Assembly: GCA_016721085.1 (NCBI GenBank)
Contig: JADKJI010000026.1
Location: 1 to 64,000 of the forward strand
Length of the DNA stretch: 64,000 nucleotides
Reading direction: 5' to 3'
Source of the DNA: Chitinophagaceae bacterium
GTDB lineage: Bacteria; Bacteroidota; Bacteroidia; Chitinophagales; Chitinophagaceae
Position 1 is the first letter of the stretch; the number at the start of each line of letters is the position of its first letter. This document shows positions 8,730 through 17,763 of the stretch, piece by piece. The translations under genes were made by a program, and so were the position numbers. The notes beneath the pieces were generated by a model that saw only the letters and a list, made by a program, of their open reading frames with translations, did no database searches and was not told where the DNA came from.

Positions 8730-9563
8730 ATGATACATATCGTTTTCAATACAGCCGATATCGACGTACTGAAGCAAGCCATGGAGTTGGAAGCTTCGCT
8801 GCAAGGAGAGATTTTTGAAATTAAGGATGACTTTGCTGTTGGTCCTTTGTTGAATATAGATACTGAAGAAGGCTGGAAAGCCCGTGAAGATTGGTGGAGG
8901 AGTTTGTTGCAGGATTCTCCATACGGCGAGAAGACCGTTGGTAGTTTCGACGATCGTGAAACAGTAAAAAAGATAAAAGAAGTTCTGGATGCGAATCCTG
9001 ATGAGGAAGCCTGGATATGGATGGGACAGAATCAGCATGATGTAATGGGTTATTATTGGCTCATGCCTCAGTTGAGGGAGTTTCAGGGCAAAGTGATGAT
9101 TCTCTATCTGAACAACCTTCCATTTATAAATGAAAAGGGACAATTGTTCTATCCATGGGGTATCCATGAAATCCTTCCTAAAGAAGCAGTAAAAGCAAAA
9201 CGCCTCGCAAGAGCCATCACCTTAAGTGAATATGAAGTGGATCCGGATGAATGGAAAAAATTGAGTGATGAGAATGCGATGGTGAGAACATTGGAAGGTG
9301 GTAAGAAGATTGCCAATAAAGATGTTGATTATTATGATTCCGAACTAATGAAGAATATAACCGGCGACTGGCAAAAAGCCTGGAGGGTATTATCAAACAC
9401 CCTTAACCGCATGAAAGTAAAAACCGGCGATGTATTCATCATGTGGCGGATGAAAGAACTGATAGCTGCCGAAAAAATTGAAGTAACCGGCGAACCTTCA
9501 AAAGGATGGAAAGAGTTTGAAGTGAAGTTGAAGGCGGTGAGGCAGATGGAGATAAGTGAGTGA
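8730..9563 (+). CDS. DUF1835 domain-containing protein
   Basis: 277-residue soluble protein without signal peptide. The N-terminal part (1-120) has the DUF1835 pattern: MIHIVFNTADIDVLKQAM, FEIKDDFAVGPLLNI and the WWRSLL helix. The C-terminal part contains the DUF3658-like arm with LARAITLSEYEVDPDEWKKL. The function of the family is unknown. It is placed between parE and parC in the same direction, 147 bases after parE and 181 before parC, with repeats in both gaps. Shared transcription is possible but not shown. Confidence 0.75.
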   Translation: MIHIVFNTADIDVLKQAMELEASLQGEIFEIKDDFAVGPLLNIDTEEGWKAREDWWRSLLQDSPYGEKTVGSFDDRETVKKIKEVLDANPDEEAWIWMGQNQHDVMGYYWLMPQLREFQGKVMILYLNNLPFINEKGQLFYPWGIHEILPKEAVKAKRLARAITLSEYEVDPDEWKKLSDENAMVRTLEGGKKIANKDVDYYDSELMKNITGDWQKAWRVLSNTLNRMKVKTGDVFIMWRMKELIAAEKIEVTGEPSKGWKEFEVKLKAVRQMEISE

Positions 9564-9744
9564 GTCGGGAGTCAGGAGTCGGGAGTCTGGAGTATTAAGT
9601 TATGAGTTGTAAGTAATAAGTTAATAAGCAGCCACTACCTCGTGTTCAAATAGTCTTGTAGTGGAGCAGGAACACACTTAAAACTTAATACTTAATACTT
9701 ACAACTAAATAGGAATACAAAGAATAGTAAATAAGTAACAACTT

Positions 9745-12261
9745 ATGAGTGCAGCAAAGAAGAAAGAGAGTTTTTTTGATAACGAAGCAGGTGTCCAGGG
9801 CCAGTACAAAACATGGTTCCTAGATTATGCTTCTTATGTGATATTGGAAAGGGCGGTGCCAGCCATGGAAGATGGATTAAAGCCGGTTCAGCGCCGTATC
9901 CTTCATGCCATGAAAGAAATGGATGATGGACGATTTAATAAGGTTGCTAATATTATTGGTCAGGCAATGCAGTACCATCCGCATGGTGATGCCAGTATCG
10001 GTGATGCTTTGGTGAATCTGGGACAGAAAGACTTGTTGATTGAAACCCAGGGTAACTGGGGGGATGTTCGTACCGGAATGGAAGCGGCAGCACCCCGTTA
10101 TATTGAAGCCCGTTTATCAAAGTTCGCTTTGGAAGTGGCTTTCAATGCCAAGACCACCGATTGGCAGTTGAGTTATGATGGCCGTAAGAATGAGCCGGTA
10201 ACCCTACCGATGAAATTCCCGCTCTTACTCGCTCAGGGAGCTGATGGTATCGCCGTAGGTTTATCAACCAAGATATTACCGCATAACTTTTGCGAACTGA
10301 TTGAAGCCTCAATCAAATACTTACGTGGAAAGAAATTCGAATTATTCCCCGATTTCCAGACAGGGGGAATGATCGATGTTTCAAACTATAACGAAGGAAA
10401 GCGTGGTGGAAAGGTTCGTGTAAGAGCTAGAATCGAAGAGCTTGATAAGAAAACATTGGTGATTCGTGATGTTCCTTATAGCGTTACCACTACTCAATTG
10501 ATGGAGTCGATTGTAAAAGCAAACGACCAGGGAAAAATTAAGATCAAGAAAGTAACGGATTATACCGGTGCCGATATTGAAATACATATTGAACTGGCTG
10601 CAGGTATTTCCCCCGATATTACAATCGATGCATTGTATGCCTTTACGGATTGTGAAGTGAGTATCTCTCCAAATGCATGCGTAATACTTGACCAGAAACC
10701 ACAGTTTTTGGGTGTTCAGGAATTATTGAAAGCATCTGCCGATTATGCAAAGGACTTGCTAAAAAGGGAGCTTGAAATAAAATTATCAGAGCTTCAGGAA
10801 AAATGGCATTATACTTCTTTGGAAAAAATATTCTTTGAAGAGAAGATATACAAAGAGCTTGAAAAGAAACATGCTACATGGGAAAAGGTTTTGGAGGCTA
10901 TCGCCGAAGCATTCGTCCCCTTCCGTAAGCAATTGCGCAGGGATATTACCCGTGAAGATATCGTGAAGCTGACTGAGAAACCGGTACGTCGTATCTACAA
11001 ACTCGATATCGATGAACTCAATACTCAGATCAAAGGCCTCGAAGCTGATATCAAGCAAGTGAAGTTTCATCTGGCCAATCTCACTGATTATGCAGTTGCT
11101 TATTACGAAGGACTGCTGAGCAAATACGGAAAAGGAAGAGAACGTAAGACAGAGATAAAACCATTTGAAGCTATCCAGGCAAAACAAGTAGCGATTGCAA
11201 ATGCTAAGCTCTATGTTAACCGTGAAGATGGATTTGTGGGTACGGGATTGAAGAAAGATGAATTCGTAGTGGATTGCTCAAATCTGGACGATATTATCGT
11301 ATTCACCCGAAGAGGATTGATGAAAGTTGTTAAGGTAAGCGAGAAGTCATATATAGGGAAGGATATCATTCATGTGGCAATATTCCAGAAGAATGATGAA
11401 CGTACTACCTATAATATGATCTATGCTGATGGAAAAGGAGGAATGAGCTATGCCAAGCGCTTTAATGTTACAGGTATCACACGTGAGAAGGAGTATGATC
11501 TAACCAAAGGCGATGAAAAGAGCAAAGTGAATTACTTTACTGTAAATCCAAATGGTGAAGCGGAAGTAGTGAAGATTGTATTAAGCCCGAATTGCACAGC
11601 CCGTATCAAAGAATTCGATTTCTATTTCGAAGAGCTTGAGATTAAAGGAAGGAATAGCCAGGGTAACCAGGTGACAAAGTATCCTATCAAATCGGTTAAG
11701 TTAAAAGAAGCTGGTCGCTCTACTTTAAGTAACCGTAAGCTTTGGTATGATGACCAGTTCGGTCGTTTGAATACTGAAAGCAAGGGACTGTATCTGGGAG
11801 GTTTTGAAGCCGAGGATCTGATCATCGTTTTCTATAATGATGGAACTTATGAAATAACGGATCAGGAACTGACACAGAAAATTGATTCAGAGAAATTGAA
11901 ATTGATTGAGAAGTTCAATCCCGAGAAATTAGTTTCAGCTATTTATTTTGATAAGAAGAGCTTGCAGTTTAATGTGAAACGTTTCAAGATTGAAACCACT
12001 ACATTAAAGAACAAATTCACTTTCATCAAAGAAGGTGAAGGCAACTATCTGGAAGCAGTTACTACTGCCGATGAACCGATATTGGCAGTACAACAGGGTA
12101 GGGGTGACCAGATAAGAAAAGGAAAATTCAAGATCGCCAAAGTAGTTGAAGTGATGGGATGGAAAGCCGTAGGAGCGAAATTGCTGGATTATAGTAAGAG
12201 TATTAAAATGGAATGGGAGGTTAAGAAGGGTGACCAGCAACAACCGGAACTCTTTGAATAA
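9745..12261 (+). CDS. parC: DNA topoisomerase IV subunit A
   Basis: 838-residue DNA cleavage and religation subunit. The winged-helix domain has LERAVPAMEDGLKPVQRRIL, the quinolone-region QYHPHGDASIGDAL (about 76-89) and the catalytic tyrosine at residue 119 in AAAPRYIEARL. A long coiled coil covers about 330-450. The C-terminal part is a beta-pinwheel with repeated strands (VVDCSNLDDIIVFTRRGLMK, LKTYPIKS-like blades) but no clear GyrA box, which supports ParC over GyrA. The frame is intact throughout, unlike its partner parE. It ends in front of a bidirectional terminator. Confidence 0.9.
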   Translation: MSAAKKKESFFDNEAGVQGQYKTWFLDYASYVILERAVPAMEDGLKPVQRRILHAMKEMDDGRFNKVANIIGQAMQYHPHGDASIGDALVNLGQKDLLIETQGNWGDVRTGMEAAAPRYIEARLSKFALEVAFNAKTTDWQLSYDGRKNEPVTLPMKFPLLLAQGADGIAVGLSTKILPHNFCELIEASIKYLRGKKFELFPDFQTGGMIDVSNYNEGKRGGKVRVRARIEELDKKTLVIRDVPYSVTTTQLMESIVKANDQGKIKIKKVTDYTGADIEIHIELAAGISPDITIDALYAFTDCEVSISPNACVILDQKPQFLGVQELLKASADYAKDLLKRELEIKLSELQEKWHYTSLEKIFFEEKIYKELEKKHATWEKVLEAIAEAFVPFRKQLRRDITREDIVKLTEKPVRRIYKLDIDELNTQIKGLEADIKQVKFHLANLTDYAVAYYEGLLSKYGKGRERKTEIKPFEAIQAKQVAIANAKLYVNREDGFVGTGLKKDEFVVDCSNLDDIIVFTRRGLMKVVKVSEKSYIGKDIIHVAIFQKNDERTTYNMIYADGKGGMSYAKRFNVTGITREKEYDLTKGDEKSKVNYFTVNPNGEAEVVKIVLSPNCTARIKEFDFYFEELEIKGRNSQGNQVTKYPIKSVKLKEAGRSTLSNRKLWYDDQFGRLNTESKGLYLGGFEAEDLIIVFYNDGTYEITDQELTQKIDSEKLKLIEKFNPEKLVSAIYFDKKSLQFNVKRFKIETTTLKNKFTFIKEGEGNYLEAVTTADEPILAVQQGRGDQIRKGKFKIAKVVEVMGWKAVGAKLLDYSKSIKMEWEVKKGDQQQPELFE

Positions 12262-12270
12262 TTCAAATAA

Positions 12271-12298
12271 AAAAGCCTGATTGTAAAATCAGGCTTTT
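12271..12298. terminator. Bidirectional terminator between parC and the AraC regulator
   Basis: AAAAGCCTGATT and AATCAGGCTTTT form a perfect 12-bp stem around GTAA, with A and T tails on the two sides. It can serve parC (plus) and the araC-type gene (minus), which converge here. Confidence 0.9.
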
Positions 12299-12301
12299 CT
12301 T

Positions 12302-13186
12302 TTATACGAATACTCGTTTTCCTATAGCGGTATAGCTCTCCCTGAAGTCTTTAGGCGACAGGTTTTTTTTCTTCTTGAATATCCTGTTAAAATTGGAAAT
12401 ATTATTAAAGCCGCAGTGATAGGCAATTTCTGCTACTGAATGATTAGTGTCTATGAGCATTCTCGAAGCATGACCAATACGGCTTTCATTCACGCAATCA
12501 ACAAATGAAACGCCTGTTCTGGCCTTAAAGAAACGACTGAATGCCGACTCAGTCATATTAGCCAGTTTAGAAACCTCACTCAGCTTTATGGGCTTATCAA
12601 AATTCTGGTTTATATACTCTATGGTACGCTGTACCCTTCTGCTGCTATGATAAATAGTATCATTACTATTAAAGGAAGCATCTGACAAAGTCCTCATATT
12701 CCTTGAAATTGAAAGATCGTGGAGGATAGACATCAACTCCAGTACAGAATCGAATCCATGCTTTTTGTCGAGCCCGGTGATCCGCTCTTCCAGTTGCATT
12801 GTTGTTTCCCTTGAAAACAGGATGCCCCTTACCGATACTTCGAATAATTTTCTAATGAAACTCATTTGGTTTCTGTGTAGAAATTTTTCATCGAACAGGT
12901 CTTTATGGAACTGTATAGTGACTTCAAATATCTTATCGCTTTTGCAGTTGTTATTAGTCCATACATGCTGAAGATTCGGTCCCACTAAAACCAACTCCAG
13001 GTCATCTATCTCTTCCATATGATCCCCAATCACTCTTTTAACTCCCTTTGCGTTCTTTATAAAGTTGAGTTCGTATTCTTCGTGGTAATGTATGGGATAG
13101 TCGAACGTCGATTTGTTACGAGAGAAGATCGTAAAACAATCGGCAGTTGTTACTGGAATGATTTCTTTTAGAATATTCTTGCTCAT
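12302..13186 (-). CDS. AraC-family transcriptional regulator (mannan locus)
   Basis: 294 residues. The N-terminal half is a cupin-like ligand domain (YPIHYHEEYELNFI, LELVLVGPNLQHVW). The C-terminal 100 residues hold two helix-turn-helix motifs of the AraC/XylS type: IKLSEVSKLANMTESAFSRF and VAEIAYHCGFNNISNFNRIF, ending KKKKNLSPKDFRE. It is divergent from the GH26 mannanase gene and probably controls the mannan genes in response to a mannan-derived sugar (inference from position). Two matching 19-bp sites lie in the 282-bp divergent region. The alternative, regulation of only itself, cannot be excluded. Confidence 0.85.
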   Translation of the reverse strand: MSKNILKEIIPVTTADCFTIFSRNKSTFDYPIHYHEEYELNFIKNAKGVKRVIGDHMEEIDDLELVLVGPNLQHVWTNNNCKSDKIFEVTIQFHKDLFDEKFLHRNQMSFIRKLFEVSVRGILFSRETTMQLEERITGLDKKHGFDSVLELMSILHDLSISRNMRTLSDASFNSNDTIYHSSRRVQRTIEYINQNFDKPIKLSEVSKLANMTESAFSRFFKARTGVSFVDCVNESRIGHASRMLIDTNHSVAEIAYHCGFNNISNFNRIFKKKKNLSPKDFRESYTAIGKRVFV

Positions 13187-13231
13187 ATGAAAATCCTGAG
13201 AGTAATTGTGGTTGGTTAAAATTAGTATGTT

Positions 13232-13250
13232 TTCTGCATAAATAGTACTA
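13232..13250 (+). promoter_or_regulatory. Candidate AraC operator, site A
   Basis: TTCTGCATAAATAGTACTA, identical at 16 of 19 positions to site B (13351-13369). It lies 46 bases upstream of the regulator start, which suits autoregulation. Binding is inferred. Confidence 0.5.
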
Positions 13251-13350
13251 CTCTGTTTTTAATAGCAGAAATTGTGTAAAGAGCTGATTATAAATTTTAT
13301 ATGACCAATATCCAGGGTATTGTGCTGCGTATGGGTAGGAAAATATTGAA

Positions 13351-13369
13351 TACTGCAAAAATAGTATTA
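13351..13369 (+). promoter_or_regulatory. Candidate AraC operator, site B
   Basis: TACTGCAAAAATAGTATTA, in the same orientation as site A and 119 bases from it. It ends about 25 bases upstream of the possible -33 element of the mannanase gene, a typical position for an AraC-type activator. Confidence 0.5.
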
Positions 13370-13394
13370 ATTAGGCCGGAGCAGGTAAAGTAGA

Positions 13395-13429
13395 TTTGGT
13401 TTATTAGGTACTATTAAGATGTAGGTTGG
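13395..13429 (+). promoter_or_regulatory. Possible promoter of the mannan operon
   Basis: TTTG (13395-13398), 23 bases, then TAGGTTGG (13422-13429), one mismatch from TAnnTTTG. The weak match would suit a promoter that needs an activator. Confidence 0.35.
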
Positions 13430-13468
13430 ATGTTGATTGAATGAGTTTATTGTTCTATAAAAGCTACC

Positions 13469-14584
13469 ATGCTACTGCAACGATTGCTGCTTTTGTTCAT
13501 TTTGAGCCCTCTATTTTGCCAATCGCAGGATAATCCTGTAGACCCACTGGCAACTACTGAAACAAAAGCCCTTTATCATAACCTTAAGCAATCAAGAACA
13601 AAAGGATTTCTATTTTGCCATCAGGATGACCTTGCTTATGGTGTCAATTGGAAATATGTTGAAGGAAAAAGTGATTGTAAAACCACAGCTGGTGATTATC
13701 CGGGGATTTATGGTTGGGAGTTGGGTCGATTAGAACTTGATCAATCCCAAAATTTAGATGGAGTTCCATTTGAATCTATGCGTCGCTTTATCATCAGGAG
13801 TTTCGAAAGTGGTGGCGTAATCACCATCAGTTGGCATCTCAATAATCCATTAACGGGTAAGTCGGCCTGGGATCCAGCACCAGGTACTGTGACCGCTATT
13901 CTTCCCGGAGGTTCAAAACATGATGTGTATAAAAGCTGGCTCGATAAGGTGGCTTATTTTCTCAATAGCCTTAAAACAGATAGGGGGGTAATGGTACCTG
14001 TTATATTCCGCCCTTTCCATGAATTGAATGGCTCCTGGTTCTGGTGGGGAAAAAATCATTGCAGTCCTGCTGAAATTAAGGCCCTGTATCGGTTTACTGA
14101 AACCTATCTGCGAAGTAATAAAAATCTTCATCACCTCCTTTACGCATTCAATACAGATAAATTCTATTCAAAGGAAGAATATTTGGAAAGATATCCGGGC
14201 GATGAATGGGTGGATGTTGTTGGATTTGATATCTATCAGCGTACTAACGACCAGCAGGTATTCTTCAAGGAATTCGACACTATGCTTGGGTTGATGGATT
14301 CAATAGCAGATGAACATAAGAAGATTCCTGCTCTTACAGAGTTTGGTTATGGAGGATTGCCAGTGGCTAATTGGTGGACGACCACTTTTTCGAATGCGAT
14401 GGTCAATCATAATATGGCATACGCTTTAGCCTGGAGAAATGCAGGGAAGAAAGAAGGAGGGGAGATGGAATTTTATATTCCATATGAGGGACAGCTTTCA
14501 GAAGCTGATTTCAGGAAATTCCATGATACGGGTAAAGGACTATTTCTAAAGCAAGCAGCAAAACTGAATTTATATAGGAAATAA
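13469..14584 (+). CDS. GH26 endo-beta-1,4-mannanase
   Basis: 371-residue exported glycoside hydrolase that cuts beta-1,4-mannan into short oligosaccharides, mainly mannobiose. A signal peptide occupies about 1-20 (LLLLFILSPLFCQSQ). The GH26 barrel shows ITISWHLNNPLTG, PVIFRPFHELNGSWFWWG with the general acid/base Glu185, and ALTEFGYGG with the nucleophile Glu291. DVVGFDIYQ and the YALAWRNAG strand also fit the family. It opens the mannan locus and is followed by a hairpin terminator, so the symporter downstream may be transcribed by read-through or separately. The product should pass to the epimerase and phosphorylase encoded downstream. Confidence 0.9.
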   Translation: MLLQRLLLLFILSPLFCQSQDNPVDPLATTETKALYHNLKQSRTKGFLFCHQDDLAYGVNWKYVEGKSDCKTTAGDYPGIYGWELGRLELDQSQNLDGVPFESMRRFIIRSFESGGVITISWHLNNPLTGKSAWDPAPGTVTAILPGGSKHDVYKSWLDKVAYFLNSLKTDRGVMVPVIFRPFHELNGSWFWWGKNHCSPAEIKALYRFTETYLRSNKNLHHLLYAFNTDKFYSKEEYLERYPGDEWVDVVGFDIYQRTNDQQVFFKEFDTMLGLMDSIADEHKKIPALTEFGYGGLPVANWWTTTFSNAMVNHNMAYALAWRNAGKKEGGEMEFYIPYEGQLSEADFRKFHDTGKGLFLKQAAKLNLYRK

Positions 14585-14618
14585 GGGTATCCTGTTTCCT
14601 TCAAATAGGTCATAAATA

Positions 14619-14661
14619 AAAAGAGCGGCCTGCAGTGTCTACTGCGGGCGCCTGCTCTTTT
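14619..14661 (+). terminator. Terminator after the GH26 gene
   Basis: AAAAGAGC ... GCTCTTTT encloses an inner stem GCCTGCAGT / ACTGCGGGC. It lies between the mannanase and the symporter, so it may set a lower level for the downstream genes. Confidence 0.8.
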
Positions 14662-14700
14662 GATTACAAATTGTATCTTGTCTGTACGAATTGATTTGCC

Positions 14701-16537
14701 ATGAGATTAACTGTCTATGATATTGCCATAGTTGTACTGTATCTGATAGCCATGCTGGCTGTCGGATGGTTTCTTCGTAAAAAAGCCCGACAGAATAAGG
14801 AAAGCTACCTCATGGGAGGTAAATCCCTTCCCTGGTATATGCTTGGGTTAAGTGATGCCAGTGATATGTTCGATATCAGCGGCACCATGTGGATGGTTAC
14901 ATTGTGTTTTGTGTATGGTATGAAAAGCATCTGGATACCGTGGCTTTGGCCCGTATTTAACCAGGTGATTATGATGATGTTTCTTTCTAAATGGCTGCGT
15001 CGTTCAAATTCAAATACTGGAGCCGAATGGTTAGCAACCCGATTCGGTAATAAAGGAGCAGGAGTTAAATCGTCTCCTTAACATTGTTGTTGCATTCGCC
15101 CTCTTAAGTTGTTTTGGTTTCCTTGTTTATGGGTTTGTTGGACTAGGTAAATTCCTAGAGATATTCGTTCCATGGGAAATGGTGAAGGATTATGTTCCAT
15201 TTGCTATTGCTCCTGAATATGTAGGTCATTTTTATGGCATCATCTTCACTCTCTTCGCTATGTTCTATTCTATCCTTGGAGGAATGCATAGCATTGTTTT
15301 GGGAGATGTTATCAAGTATTGCATAATGACGGTTGCCTGTATTTCGATAGCTGTCATTGCTATGATTCATTTGCATAAAGATGGCCAGACCTTAGCAGTC
15401 CCAGATGGTTGGACGAATCCTTTCTTTGGGTGGAAGCTGGATATGGAATGGAAGAATATAATTCCCGAAGTAAATAAGAAGATTAATGATGATGGTTTCG
15501 GACTCTTCGGGATATTCTTTATGATGATGCTTTTTAAGGGATTATTTGCTAGTCTGGCTGGTCCCGCACCCAATTACGATATGCAGAAAGTATTATCAAC
15601 CCGTTCACCAAAAGAAGCAAGCAAGATGAGTGGATTTGTTTCCATCATCCTGTTGCCCATCCGCTATTCCATGGTGATCGGCTTAACTGTATTGGGTTTA
15701 CTTTATTACAATCAGATGAACCTTCAGGGAGCTGATGGAGCGGTAGATTTTGAAAAGATATTACCTGCCACCTTCAATAGCTTTTTGCCTGTTGGTATCA
15801 TGGGGCTTGTTTTGACAGGATTACTTGGCGCTTTTATGGGAACATTCTCAGGAACATTAAACGCTGCCCAGGCATATATTGTAAACGATATTTATTTGAA
15901 GTATGTAAATCCAGAAGCTTCTACTAAGAAGATCATAACAGCTAATTATCTTGTAGGGATAGCAGTAGTGACAATAGGGGTGGTTCTGGGATTCTATGCA
16001 AAGAATGTAAATAGTGTTTTGCAATGGATTGTAGGAGGATTGTATGGTGGTTATATTGCTGCCAATATGTTCAAATGGTATTGGTGGCGGTTTAATGCCA
16101 ATGGATTTTTCTGGGGCATGTTAGCTGGTATTTCGGCAGCGCTGATATTCCCTTATATTTTGCCTGATACATTGCCACTATATTATTGGCCATTGCTGTT
16201 TGTTATTTCAATAGCTGGTTGTTTAATTGGAACTTATACAGCACCTCCAACGGATGAGAATGTGCTTAAGGGTTTCTATAGTACTGTAAAGCCATGGGGT
16301 TTTTGGAAACCTATTCATGAAAAAGTGGTAGCTGAAGACCCTTCATTTCAGCCAAATAAAAGATTTAAGCTGGATATGTTTAATGTAGTACTGGGGATTA
16401 TTGCACAGTGCTGCTTGACAATCCTGCCGATGTATATCGTACTCTGGCTCAAATTGCCATTATTGATAACTGTTATAATACTGGGTGTAATCATACTTAT
16501 CTTGAAGAAAACCTGGTGGGATAAATTGGAGAATTAA
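14701..16537 (+). pseudogene. Sodium:solute symporter (SSS family), probable mannooligosaccharide importer, frameshifted
   Basis: About 610 residues with 12-14 membrane helices. The first helix is DIAIVVLYLIAMLAVGWFL, followed by the SSS signature region SYLMGGKSLPWYMLGLSDAS, a sodium-binding area. The frame breaks between 15064 and 15075 and resumes in the next frame as RLLNIVVAFALLSCFGFLVY, with VKDYVPFAIAPEYVGHF after it. One extra base (or two missing ones) explains it. The rest to 16537 is intact. It lies between the GH26 mannanase and GH130 phosphorylase genes (2-bp gap before the latter frame), so mannobiose or mannooligosaccharide uptake with Na+ is the likely job. Specificity is inferred from context. 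Confidence 0.8.
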
Positions 16538-16560
16538 TTTTGATACCTGAAACTAAAGCT

Positions 16561-17763
16561 ATGAACAACTATTTCCAGAAACGACTGGCTACACTGCTGC
16601 AGGATTATGAGCAGCTCATCAACAAGCCGAATGCTGCTATTATGACCGATTCGGGAGTGTACGATCGTTACCTTAATCCTGTTTTAACAGCAAGTCATTC
16701 GCCTGTATTCTGGCGATATGACCTTAATGAAGAAACAAACCCTTTCTTACTTGAACGCTTTGGCATCAATGCAACATTTAATGCAGGTGCAATAAAACAT
16801 AATGGTAAATACCTTGTAGTAGCGAGAGTGGAAGGGGTAGACAGAAAATCGTTTTTTGCTATTGCAGAAAGTGATAACGGGATTGATGGATTTCGATTCT
16901 GGGATTATCCGATTCAGATGCCTGAAACCGATATACCAGATACCAATATCTATGATATGCGTTTGGTGGCCCATGAAGATGGATGGATTTATGGATTGTT
17001 TTGTACGGAGAGAAGGGACGAGAATGCGCCTGTTGCTGACCAGTCAGCTGCTGTAGCTCAATGTGGTATTGCAAGATCAAAAGATCTTGTTTCATGGGAA
17101 CGATTGCCTGATCTAAAAACACCTTCACCCCAGCAGAGAAATGTTGTTCTCCATCCAGAATTTGTAAATGGTAAATACGCTTTTTATACACGACCACAGG
17201 ATGGGTTTATTGATGCAGGTAATGGAGGAGGAATAGCCCTTGGTTATGCCGATAGTATGGAAGATCCAGTTGTAGACAAGGAATTCATTATTGATCAGAA
17301 AGTGTATCATACGGTTTATGAAGTAAAGAACGGGCAAGGACCAGCACCAATAAAAACAGAGAATGGCTGGTTGCATCTGGCGCATGGAGTTAGGAATACT
17401 GCTGCAGGACTGCGTTATGTTCTTTATGTATTTATGACAGATTTGAAAGATCTTACAAAAGTGTTGCATAAACCTTCCGGCTATTTTATAGCTCCGGAAG
17501 GTATTGAAAGGGTAGGTGATGTATCAAATGTTGTATTCAGCAATGGCTGGATAGCAGATGATGATGGAAAGGTTTTTATATATTATGCCAGCTCTGATAC
17601 CAGACTTCACGTTGCTACTACTACTATTGAAAAACTGACTGACTATGTAATCAATACACCGGAAGACGGCTTTAATTCCGCCCATTCGGTTCAGATATTG
17701 ACACAGATAATTGACAGAAACAAGAAGTTATATGCCGACAAAACGCCACAAGGTTGGGTATGA
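16561..17763 (+). CDS. GH130 phosphorylase, probable 4-O-beta-D-mannosyl-D-glucose phosphorylase
   Basis: 400-residue cytoplasmic five-bladed beta-propeller. The start is taken at the ATG at 16561; the frame is open to a TTG at 16540. Diagnostic segments are FNAGAIKHNGKYLVVARVEG, NIYDMRLV with the probable catalytic Asp132, and the phosphate-pocket region QQRNVVLHPEFVNGKYAFY. It should convert mannosyl-glucose plus phosphate to mannose-1-phosphate and glucose, the last step of the Bacteroides mannan pathway. The 2-epimerase gene next to it supplies mannosyl-glucose, which supports this activity over mannoside phosphorylase activity on mannobiose. Its stop overlaps the ATG of the epimerase gene. 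Confidence 0.85.
   Translation: MNNYFQKRLATLLQDYEQLINKPNAAIMTDSGVYDRYLNPVLTASHSPVFWRYDLNEETNPFLLERFGINATFNAGAIKHNGKYLVVARVEGVDRKSFFAIAESDNGIDGFRFWDYPIQMPETDIPDTNIYDMRLVAHEDGWIYGLFCTERRDENAPVADQSAAVAQCGIARSKDLVSWERLPDLKTPSPQQRNVVLHPEFVNGKYAFYTRPQDGFIDAGNGGGIALGYADSMEDPVVDKEFIIDQKVYHTVYEVKNGQGPAPIKTENGWLHLAHGVRNTAAGLRYVLYVFMTDLKDLTKVLHKPSGYFIAPEGIERVGDVSNVVFSNGWIADDDGKVFIYYASSDTRLHVATTTIEKLTDYVINTPEDGFNSAHSVQILTQIIDRNKKLYADKTPQGWV

Noticed and set aside
14701..16537. Two separate transporter genes
   Set aside because: The two frames join into one SSS protein with no missing helix; a single-base shift explains the break.
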